Assembly (NCBI GenBank): GCA_038251315.1
Contig: JBBSBK010000149.1
Coordinates: 1 to 5,070 of the forward strand
DNA: 5,070 bases
Origin: JBBKXP01 sp038251315
GTDB taxonomy: Bacteria > Pseudomonadota > Alphaproteobacteria > Rhodobacterales > Rhodobacteraceae
Direction: 5' to 3'
Each line of letters starts with the position of its first letter. Within the stretch, counting starts at the first letter, position 1. Positions 1 to 4,933 of this stretch are shown here, piece after piece. Position numbers and translations under genes: made by a program. The notes under the pieces are model-generated. The model was not told the DNA's origin. It did not search any database and worked only from the letters and a program-made list of their open reading frames with translations.

Positions 1-11
1 GCCTTGCGGAT

Positions 12-115
12 TTGTACAGGACGGACGACATTTTGCACAGATGCCTCAAAACACCCCCGAAACGACCCGGAATCACCGGGGGGCATCTGCACAGAACAGG
101 CCCAATTCTGTACAA
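12..115. repeat. Symmetric imperfect inverted repeat with four TTGYACAG-like octamers
   Basis: Two 34-base arms (12-45 and 82-115) face each other around a centre near 63/64. The outer ends are perfect inverted octamers, TTGTACAG (12-19) and CTGTACAA (108-115). The inner ends are also perfect, CAGATGCC (38-45) against GGCATCTG (82-89). The middle of the arms is poorly matched; by hand about 22 of 34 positions agree. Two more related octamers, TTGCACAG (33-40) and CTGCACAG (87-94), lie 13 bases inside the outer ones on each side. An inner CCCCG/CGGGG pairing could extend the stem. The right end overlaps the T-tract of the terminator at 114-146. The arrangement could be a multi-site operator, a transcribed hairpin or a relic of a small mobile element; the sequence does not decide. 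TTTTGCACA at 31-39 fits a relaxed DnaA box (TTWTNCACA), but one match carries little weight. Confidence 0.6.
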
Positions 116-146
116 AAAGGGCCGCCCCGGTCTCGGGACGGCCCTT
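114..146 (-). terminator. Strong rho-independent terminator
   Basis: Read on the minus strand, arm GGGCCGTCCC (144-135) pairs with GGGGCGGCCC (128-119) in ten base pairs, one of them a G-U. The six-base loop is GAGACC. Two A-T pairs can extend the stem, and a run of five T follows (118-114). On the plus strand the stem is followed only by TTCCT, so minus-strand termination is favoured. It would end the short transcription unit lying at 147-300, and also any read-through from the five-gene cluster, since no other hairpin plus T-run is visible after yhhQ. Confidence 0.85.
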
Positions 147-212
147 CCTAAGTTCAGGAGGCGGGGTCGGTTAGGATGGTCCCACCTGGGATTTACTCAG
201 CCAAGGGCTGCC

Positions 213-269
213 CTAGCTGCGCACCCCCCAAGCTGTCCCGACCGCATTCTCCAACACCTTATGAGACAC
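213..269 (-). CDS. Possible 18-aa mini-protein or leader peptide
   Basis: A GTG start (269-267) is followed by 17 more sense codons and a TAG stop (215-213). The peptide begins MSHKVLENAV and ends TAWGVRS. The reason to take so short an ORF seriously is its ribosome site: AGGAGG sits seven bases upstream, inside a 17-base stretch complementary to the 3' end of alphaproteobacterial 16S rRNA. About 13 of 18 third positions are G or C, compatible with the GC-rich genome but not proof. No hydrophobic segment, signal peptide or run of one amino-acid codon is seen; valine occurs four times if the GTG start is counted, and tryptophan once. It may be a small protein or a leader peptide whose translation controls RNA folding. 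No function is assigned. Confidence 0.4.
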   Translation of the reverse strand: MSHKVLENAVGTAWGVRS

Positions 270-286
270 TGGATCACCTCCTTTCA
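270..286 (-). promoter_or_regulatory. Unusually long Shine-Dalgarno sequence
   Basis: The minus strand reads GAAAGGAGGTGATCCA at 285-270. Its plus-strand complement equals the known 3' terminus of alphaproteobacterial 16S rRNA (CTGGATCACCTCCTTTC, 17 bases at 269-285), so complementarity reaches the first base of the GTG start codon. The bases upstream and downstream do not continue into 16S sequence, so this is not an rRNA fragment. The core AGGAGG stands seven bases from the GTG, normal spacing. Such long pairing would bind 30S subunits very tightly. Confidence 0.6.
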
Positions 287-304
287 ATGGGTTTCAAGTA
301 GGGT

Positions 305-333
305 CAGATTCGCACAGACGTGGTGTATGTCAA
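305..333 (-). promoter_or_regulatory. Putative sigma-70-type promoter of the small transcription unit
   Basis: A perfect -35 hexamer TTGACA (333-328) is followed, after 17 bases, by AATCTG (310-305), a poor -10 match. The predicted start falls near 297-300, just before the long Shine-Dalgarno sequence. A TTCGCACAG sequence on the plus strand (309-317), similar to the TTGCACAG octamers at 33-40 and 87-94, lies in the spacer and overlaps the -10 edge; it might be an operator. The weak -10 keeps confidence moderate. Confidence 0.4.
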
Positions 334-357
334 ATGAATAATCACACGCCCTAGCGA

Positions 358-987
358 TCATTTTCCGGATTGCAGCATTCGCCCAACAAACAGGCGGAAC
401 GGCAACAGCGCGACGAGCGCCACCGCCAGCTTGACCGACCAGTCCGCCACCGCCAGCGACACCCACAACGGCGCGTCGGGGCCGGTCGTCAGGAACGGCA
501 CGACGTCCGACGCCCAAGCCACCTGATCGTTGGCCGCCTGCCCGAACACCCCGAAAGTCATTGAAAACGCAATGAAAAAGAACAACGCGGTGTCCACCGT
601 CGAACTGACCAGCGTGCTGATCAAAGGTGCGCGCCACCACGCCCCGGCCCGCAGCCGGTTGAACACGGCCACGTCCAGCAGTTGCGCCACAAGAAACGCG
701 ACCGCCGACCCGATGGCCACCCTGACGGCCACCGCAGGCCCATACTCCAGCATGATCTGCGACCCGATCAGCGAACACACGATCCCGATGACGAACCCCG
801 CCAGCACCACCCGCCGCGCCGCCTGCGCACCGTAAACCCGGTTGGTGATATCCGTCACCAGAAACGCCAGCGGATAGCTGAACGCCCCCCAGGTCAGCAA
901 CCCGTCAAGCAGCAGAAATTGAACGAGAATATTGGATGCAACGACGATTGCAGCCATCGCTGCGATGCCGGGAAGTAAGTGTTTCAT
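358..987 (-). CDS. yhhQ: Queuosine precursor transporter, YhhQ/VUT family
   Basis: This 209-aa integral membrane protein belongs by sequence pattern to the VUT/YhhQ family (Vut_1, DUF165), whose characterised members import the queuosine precursors preQ0/preQ1 used for tRNA wobble-base modification. Hydrophobic segments lie at about residues 4-28, 33-50, 59-79, 86-108, 117-146 and 166-193, giving six inner-membrane helices. Family-typical features are SNILVQF (18-24), the YPLAFLVTDITNRVYG stretch (38-53), the GSAVAFLVAQLLDV segment (93-106) with polar Q102 and D105, and STVDTALFF (129-137). Length is normal for the family. The ATG start has only a weak GGA upstream (about 7 bases away). It is the last gene of the cluster, 69 bp after the esterase gene. 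No queuosine synthesis gene lies in the window. The exact transported precursor cannot be told from sequence. Confidence 0.93.
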   Translation of the reverse strand: MKHLLPGIAAMAAIVVASNILVQFLLLDGLLTWGAFSYPLAFLVTDITNRVYGAQAARRVVLAGFVIGIVCSLIGSQIMLEYGPAVAVRVAIGSAVAFLVAQLLDVAVFNRLRAGAWWRAPLISTLVSSTVDTALFFFIAFSMTFGVFGQAANDQVAWASDVVPFLTTGPDAPLWVSLAVADWSVKLAVALVALLPFRLFVGRMLQSGK

Positions 988-1011
988 CAGGTTTTCCGTT
1001 TTGACAAGGGT

Positions 1012-1039
1012 GCGGCGACTTGGCCCCGAAGGACGCCGC
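1012..1039 (-). other. Intergenic hairpin with UUCG loop before yhhQ
   Basis: In the 69-bp gap between the esterase gene and yhhQ the minus-strand RNA can pair GCGGCG (1039-1034) with CGCCGC (1017-1012). Inside this a short TCC-TTCG-GGG tetraloop helix forms, with an unpaired CCAAGT on one side. No T-run follows, so it is not a convincing intrinsic terminator. It may stabilise or mark a processing point in a shared transcript. I could not recognise a preQ1 riboswitch fold here. Confidence 0.3.
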
Positions 1040-1056
1040 GACCTACCCCCGCGCCC

Positions 1057-1911
1057 CTAGTCGGTCAACCGATATTCAACAATTTCGGTCCGCTGAATCG
1101 CCAGAAAGTTGTTGTCGGACACCATCGACAGCCGGATCGCCCCAGTCGCGTCACGCCAGACCGACAGTCCTTCCAGATTGCCGAATTGTCCCAGCCCGGT
1201 CTCCAGAATCTCGACCTCGCCGCCGCCGTTCATGTCGAACCGCCGGACCCGGCTGCTGAACCCGATCCCGAAGAAATTCCGCTCGAGGATATACAGAAAA
1301 CCATCCGGACCGACGTCCGCCTCGGTCGGCAGGAACGCCCCGCGCCGCGGGATGCTGAACGGCAGCGTCCATGCGCCATCGTAACGGTAAACCTGAAAAG
1401 GCCAGTCGGCTCGCCCGGACCGTTCGGGCAGGGTATAAAGCGCGCCATCTGGGCCAGTCGCCAGCGATTCAAGCCCCGCGTTGGCCTGCATCAGCGCGAA
1501 ATCGGGGTGCGCCGGCAGCCATCTACCTCGGTCGCCCAAGCCCGTATAGGCCCTGATCCGCCCCTCGCGTTCAAATGATACGTAGAACCGCCCGTCCGGC
1601 GCAACAGCCAGCCCTTCGCTATCGGTGCGCCTGTCGCGCAGGCGACGATTATCGTCATCACGCAGAGCGATGACCTCGACATTGGTGATACCCATAATCC
1701 GATCGCCGTCGCGCACGATGCTGCCCGTAAAGACATGCGCGCGGTCGGACATTGCCATGATCCGCATGCCGCCATCCGACATCGCGACGCCCGAAAGGCC
1801 GCCAAATTGCGTATTATCAAAGTGCCATTGAAACGCACTGATGAACAATGCTTCGGCCTGGGCGACAGGTGCCATCAGGAACGACAAGACCACCAGCGAT
1901 TTCAGCATCAC
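1057..1911 (-). CDS. Secreted phytase-like esterase family protein (PF13449 type)
   Basis: A 284-aa protein with a Sec signal peptide (basic K4, hydrophobic 5-14, likely cleavage after AQA at 19). The mature part shows the repeating blade pattern of the 'esterase-like activity of phytase' family: FGGLSG (36-41), TDSEGLAVAPDG with acidic D97/E99 (96-107), GLESLATGPDGALY (146-159), TEADVGPDGFLYILER (186-201), NLEGLSVW (245-252) and SDNNF (265-269). These are beta-propeller-like strands with clustered acidic residues that may bind metal. A periplasmic location is inferred; the natural substrate is unknown and true phytase activity should not be assumed. The start is ambiguous: GTG (1911-1909) directly follows the mepA TAG, and ATG (1908-1906) comes next. 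Neither has a clear Shine-Dalgarno sequence, which suggests translation coupled to mepA. Confidence 0.9.
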   Translation of the reverse strand: MMLKSLVVLSFLMAPVAQAEALFISAFQWHFDNTQFGGLSGVAMSDGGMRIMAMSDRAHVFTGSIVRDGDRIMGITNVEVIALRDDDNRRLRDRRTDSEGLAVAPDGRFYVSFEREGRIRAYTGLGDRGRWLPAHPDFALMQANAGLESLATGPDGALYTLPERSGRADWPFQVYRYDGAWTLPFSIPRRGAFLPTEADVGPDGFLYILERNFFGIGFSSRVRRFDMNGGGEVEILETGLGQFGNLEGLSVWRDATGAIRLSMVSDNNFLAIQRTEIVEYRLTD

Positions 1912-2850
1912 CTAGTTGGCGGCGACGGCGGCGCATTGGCCAGGCAGTTGCGCCATCCGCACCGGGCCACGCGCTGGGGTTGGCACTGCGTTGGGGTCGG
2001 GCGGCGGCGGGTTGATGATGTTGTTCACCCATTGCTGCGCGTCGGCACAGCCATCGCCGGGGGGCGGTGGCGTTTGCGGTTCGCAGCCTGCGTCCCCCGG
2101 TGGGCAATTTAGCCGGACGTGGAAATGATAGTTATGCCCATACCACGGCCTGATTTTGTTCAGATAGCTGCGGTCCCCGGTTTCGGCATTGCACATCGCC
2201 ACTTTGCCGCCCGGAAAGATGAAAATGCGGGCCACGCGCGGATCCTGTGCCGCACGCCGGATCACCGCCATATGCTGCGGGCTGAACCCGGCGACGGCAT
2301 AGGCCCCGTTGGTGCGGTCCATGCGAATGGACGACAGATCTTCGCGTTCCTGCCGCGTGAGGTTCAGCCGGGTCGGTGGCAGCATCCAGACATCGGCGTC
2401 AAGCCCGGTCTGGTGGCTGGCGTGCCCGGTCAACATCGGGCCGCCGCGTGGCTGACTCATGTCACCGACATACAGTCCGGCCCAACCGGGTTGGGTGGCG
2501 GCAAAGGCGCTGAGGTCTTGCAGGAACGACACGGTTGTCGGCTGCGCCCAGTTGCGGTCGCGCGACAGGCGCATCACCTGCCATGTCGGCCCGGTTTCGG
2601 GCAGTTGCACCGCCCCCGCCTGACAGCCGCGCGAATAGCCACCGAAACTGTCGGGGGGAAGGTTGGCCGGGGTCGGGATATACCCAAACACCTCTTTGGC
2701 GATCCGCGTGTCGTTGGTGTTCTGGGTCGACACAGTGGCAACGGCGACACCTTCTTCGTCGGTCGCAGGTGCGCTGGCGCGGCTGACCCCGTTGGTTTGG
2801 CAGGCCGACAGGGCCAAAACCATACAGACTGTTGCAAAATGGCGGATCAT
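1912..2850 (-). CDS. mepA: Penicillin-insensitive murein endopeptidase MepA (lipoprotein, M74 family)
   Basis: A 312-aa LAS-type zinc peptidase that in characterised relatives cleaves D-Ala-meso-DAP crosslinks of peptidoglycan. The N-terminus has a lipobox, LSAC with lipidated C17, followed by Gln, which predicts outer-membrane sorting. Zinc and catalytic motifs are intact: GHASHQTGLDAD (142-153) with H143, H146 and D153, and HNYHFHVRL (239-247) with H239, H242 and H244. Six further cysteines (76, 220, 249, 256, 268, 306) include pairs spaced 48 and 7 residues apart, the same spacings as two E. coli MepA disulfides (recalled, not checked). A proline-rich tail (259-292) makes it longer than the E. 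coli protein. The ATG at 2850 overlaps the MFS stop (ATGA), with GGAG 10 bases upstream. The frame stays open to 3228, but the extension lacks protein character and removes the signal peptide from the N-terminus. Confidence 0.96.
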   Translation of the reverse strand: MIRHFATVCMVLALSACQTNGVSRASAPATDEEGVAVATVSTQNTNDTRIAKEVFGYIPTPANLPPDSFGGYSRGCQAGAVQLPETGPTWQVMRLSRDRNWAQPTTVSFLQDLSAFAATQPGWAGLYVGDMSQPRGGPMLTGHASHQTGLDADVWMLPPTRLNLTRQEREDLSSIRMDRTNGAYAVAGFSPQHMAVIRRAAQDPRVARIFIFPGGKVAMCNAETGDRSYLNKIRPWYGHNYHFHVRLNCPPGDAGCEPQTPPPPGDGCADAQQWVNNIINPPPPDPNAVPTPARGPVRMAQLPGQCAAVAAN

Positions 2851-4208
2851 GCTGCCCGATCTCCGTCTTTGTTGACGAACCTTAGCAGATAAAGCCCGAT
2901 CAGGAAAAGCGCGATGATCGGCAAAAACCCTAGCTGCACCGATCCTGTCATATAAGTGAACAGCCCGACCAGCATCGGCCCCAGAAACGCCGTAGCTTTG
3001 CCGGTCAGCCCGAAAAGCCCAAACGCTTCTGCCGGGCGTTCGGGGTCGCTGTGCCGGGTCATCATGGTGCGCGACGCGGCGTAATTGGCCCCGCCTGCGC
3101 CGCCAAGGATGCCGCCGCAAACATACAGGATGACGTCCGGAATGATCGACCCTTCGGGCAGCGGGAACCCCAGCAGGCTTTGCCGCGACATGCCGACGAT
3201 GATGATCGACACACCGATCAGCGCCCAACAGGTGAAGATGATGACCGGTTTCGGTCCCAGCCGCTGGTCAAACAGCCCGCCGATCCATGTCAGCACCGCC
3301 GCGGCAATCGCCGCGATGATGCCAAAGACACCGATCTGGATGACTGACCATCCCAGCACCAGCGCGGCATAGAAACCGCCATAGGCATAGACCGCGCCAA
3401 GCGCGTCACGATAGAACATCGACCCCAGTAAAAAGCTGCGCAGACTGCGCCGCTTGACGACCCCCTTCAGCGTTTGCATCAGGTCCAGCCAGACCTTGGC
3501 CAGCGTCGGACGCGCCATGAGGGGGCCGCGACCTTCACGTGACCACAGGAAAAAGGGGATGATGAACAGGGCATACCACGCCGCGATGAACGGCCCGACC
3601 ATGCGCGTGCCTTCGCGCGTATCCGGGTTCAGCCCGAACAACGGCGGGTTGCCCAGCAAGGTCACGCCGCTGTCGTTCTCCGCGAACAAAAGCAGCATGA
3701 TAAGAAGTGACAAAACACCCCCCCAATAGCCGAACGCCGACGCCGACCCCGAAATCCGCCCCACGGTGCGCTGATCGCCCAGCGACGGCAGCATGGCGTT
3801 GTTGACGTTCAACGCAGATTCCGCCGCGACAAAGCCGATCCAGAACAATGCCAGCATCAGGATCAATGCGGACCCGTCCGGAGTCAGCCCCCACAGCGAT
3901 GCCGCGCAAACCACGACGATCACCGAAAAGCCCGCTATCCACGGCAATTTACGCCCCGATGCGTCGGCCCAAGCGCCCAGCAGCGGCGCGGTAAAAGCGA
4001 TCAGCAAACCCGATATGGTTTGCCCCACCGACCACAGGCTTTGCGCCTGCGCACCCGCCGCGTCGTTATCCATGCCCTGCCCCAGATAATAGGCTGTCGC
4101 GACTGATGCAAAGTAGGGGCCAAAGACAAACGTCAGGCCCAGTGTCGCATAGGGCTGCTGCGCCCAGTCGAACAGCATCCAGCCCCAGATGCGCTTCTTG
4201 CTGACCAT
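2847..4208 (-). CDS. MFS transporter, UMF1 / Atg22-like family
   Basis: A 453-aa polytopic inner-membrane protein of the major facilitator superfamily. The N-terminal FDWAQQPYATL (13-23) with D14-W15-A16 and GPYF (30-33) is the hallmark of the bacterial Atg22-like UMF1 group (COG2270), and GAWADASGRK (78-87) matches MFS motif A between helices 2 and 3. About twelve hydrophobic segments are visible, with a long cytoplasmic-type basic loop in the middle. Substrates of bacterial UMF1 members are largely unknown. The ATG at 4208 was chosen over a TTG at 4253 because the hallmark region begins right after it and because the 15 extra residues look non-native; its ribosome site is weak (GGGGG at 4220-4216, seven bases away). 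The stop overlaps the mepA start by 4 bp, so translational coupling is likely, and it suggests a link with cell-wall turnover. Confidence 0.92.
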   Translation of the reverse strand: MVSKKRIWGWMLFDWAQQPYATLGLTFVFGPYFASVATAYYLGQGMDNDAAGAQAQSLWSVGQTISGLLIAFTAPLLGAWADASGRKLPWIAGFSVIVVVCAASLWGLTPDGSALILMLALFWIGFVAAESALNVNNAMLPSLGDQRTVGRISGSASAFGYWGGVLSLLIMLLLFAENDSGVTLLGNPPLFGLNPDTREGTRMVGPFIAAWYALFIIPFFLWSREGRGPLMARPTLAKVWLDLMQTLKGVVKRRSLRSFLLGSMFYRDALGAVYAYGGFYAALVLGWSVIQIGVFGIIAAIAAAVLTWIGGLFDQRLGPKPVIIFTCWALIGVSIIIVGMSRQSLLGFPLPEGSIIPDVILYVCGGILGGAGGANYAASRTMMTRHSDPERPAEAFGLFGLTGKATAFLGPMLVGLFTYMTGSVQLGFLPIIALFLIGLYLLRFVNKDGDRAA

Positions 4209-4269
4209 GTCCCTGCCCCCGGTTTTCGTCGGATAAGACAGACAAAGCGTCAATCTGGCAAGAAGTGCT

Positions 4270-4806
4270 TTAGCCCTGCATGGGCGGCCAGGGCCGCAGC
4301 GCGTCGGCGTCGGCCCACGCTTGCACCCAATCGGGCAGGGCGGGCGATAACGGGATAATCCCCATTTCGGCGGCGACGTCGGACGGTGGTACGATCCCGT
4401 TCTTGCCCGGCACGGCGGACCGGATCAGGACATGCCCGGCACATTCGCCGTTTTGTTTCCACATCGACTGTTCGATATAGAAAAACCGCGCGTCCCACCC
4501 TAACCCCCGGCTGCGCATCGTGATCTTTTCAAATGCGGTGATCCGGCGGCGATAACGCGTCGTCGACCCCGCCACGGTCAGCCCCCAGCCGCGCCGTTTC
4601 ATCGCCCCGAACAGACCCACGCGCCGCCCCAGCGGGATACGCCCCAGATCGTACAGGGTCAGCGTGCGCCCGTTGTTCAACTCCATCCAGATATCCAGAT
4701 CCCACGGCAGGCAATAATGCGTCGACACGTGGGTTTCGGTGAACCCCAGCGGGGCATCGTTGCGGTGTTTGAACAACTGCCAGACCATACGCACGACGGG
4801 ATACAT
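4270..4806 (-). CDS. Hotdog-fold acyl-CoA thioesterase-like protein (THEM6/4HBT type)
   Basis: This 178-aa soluble protein resembles the 4HBT_2/THEM6-like branch of hotdog thioesterases. The key stretch is LPWDLDIWMELNNGR (33-47) followed by TLYDLGR (50-56), which corresponds to the family's D-x-D...NNxRY...DL-R region forming the active-site helix. RYRRRITAFEKITMRSR (84-100) and GWDARFFYIEQSMW (103-116) fit the central beta strands of the fold. The family hydrolyses acyl-CoA or related thioesters, but no substrate can be assigned. There is no signal peptide or membrane segment. The ATG has the best ordinary ribosome site in the cluster, AAAGGAGG (4820-4813), six bases upstream. It is the first gene of the minus-strand cluster, 61 bp before the MFS gene; no clear promoter or terminator lies in that gap. 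It faces yggT divergently. Confidence 0.82.
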   Translation of the reverse strand: MYPVVRMVWQLFKHRNDAPLGFTETHVSTHYCLPWDLDIWMELNNGRTLTLYDLGRIPLGRRVGLFGAMKRRGWGLTVAGSTTRYRRRITAFEKITMRSRGLGWDARFFYIEQSMWKQNGECAGHVLIRSAVPGKNGIVPPSDVAAEMGIIPLSPALPDWVQAWADADALRPWPPMQG

Positions 4807-4933
4807 GGGCGGCCTCCTTTGGCGCAGGTGTCTTCCTGCTTGACGTTAGGGTCAACCGTGACCACGGGGAAAGGGATTGCGCGGCTGACCCGCGCCCCTT
4901 ACCTGTCCCGCAGCAGTTTTCAAAGGACCGGCC
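4807..4933. promoter_or_regulatory. Divergent intergenic region between thioesterase gene and yggT
   Basis: These 127 bases must hold the start signals for the minus-strand cluster and for yggT. A perfect hairpin, GCGCGG (4879-4884) with CCGCGC (4890-4895), lies on the yggT side. TTGCGC (4877-4882) with TACCTG (4900-4905) at 17 bases spacing is a weak plus-strand promoter candidate. On the minus strand TTGACC (4855-4850) resembles a -35 element, but nothing like a -10 stands at the proper distance. No promoter can be assigned firmly. Confidence 0.45.
4840..4855. promoter_or_regulatory. Palindromic candidate operator TTGAC-N6-GTCAA
   Basis: TTGACGTTAGGGTCAA is a perfect 5-bp inverted repeat with a six-base spacer (16 bases in all), lying 33 bp upstream of the thioesterase start codon and 78 bp upstream of yggT. 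Size and symmetry suit a dimeric helix-turn-helix repressor, but no regulator gene is in the window and the regulator cannot be named. A half-palindrome of this length can arise by chance. Confidence 0.3.

Larger units (their letters stand above)
114..299 (-). ncRNA. Candidate small RNA or leader transcript of about 185 nt with a mini-ORF
   Basis: On the minus strand a TTGACA hexamer (333-328) would place transcription initiation near 297-300, and the terminator at 114-146 would end it, giving an RNA of roughly 180-190 nt. Within it lie a Shine-Dalgarno sequence of extreme length (285-270), an 18-codon ORF (269-213) and two small perfect hairpins: CAGCC/GGCTG with loop CTT (208-196), and TCCCA/TGGGA with loop GG (189-178). 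A CCTCC-containing single-stranded stretch (163-156) follows, then the terminator. I do not recognise it as a named RNA family. It could be a dual-function small RNA, or an attenuated leader for a gene beyond the left edge. The exact 5' end is inferred from the promoter only. Confidence 0.45.

Noticed and set aside
31..39. Replication origin from a DnaA-box-like TTTTGCACA
   Set aside because: A single relaxed match, with no cluster of boxes, no AT-rich unwinding region and no replication gene nearby.
269..285. Remnant of a 16S rRNA gene
   Set aside because: Only 17 bases match the 16S terminus and neither flank continues as rRNA or spacer; a long ribosome binding site on the other strand explains it better.
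176..301. Plus-strand 41-codon ORF starting MVPPGIYSAK, opposite the candidate small RNA
   Set aside because: Third positions are not GC-rich as in the real genes here, the AGGAGG upstream is about 14 bases away, and promoter and terminator signals favour the minus strand.
284..778. 164-codon minus-strand ORF overlapping yhhQ in another frame
   Set aside because: Gly/Arg/Val-rich out-of-frame translation of yhhQ; it also lacks any ribosome site.
979..1578. 199-codon plus-strand ORF opposite the esterase gene
   Set aside because: Pro/Arg-rich shadow without recognisable motifs; the minus-strand gene has a signal peptide and repeated family motifs.
2119..2892. 257-codon plus-strand ORF opposite mepA
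   Set aside because: A shadow frame typical of GC-rich DNA; the minus strand encodes a complete MepA with all metal ligands.
2851..3228. 126-residue N-terminal extension of MepA
   Set aside because: It lies out of frame within the MFS gene, is Arg/His-rich without protein character, and would bury the lipoprotein signal.
4243..4253. TTG start or TTGACG promoter just upstream of the MFS gene
   Set aside because: The extra 15 residues do not look like the family, and no -10 element stands at a suitable distance from TTGACG.
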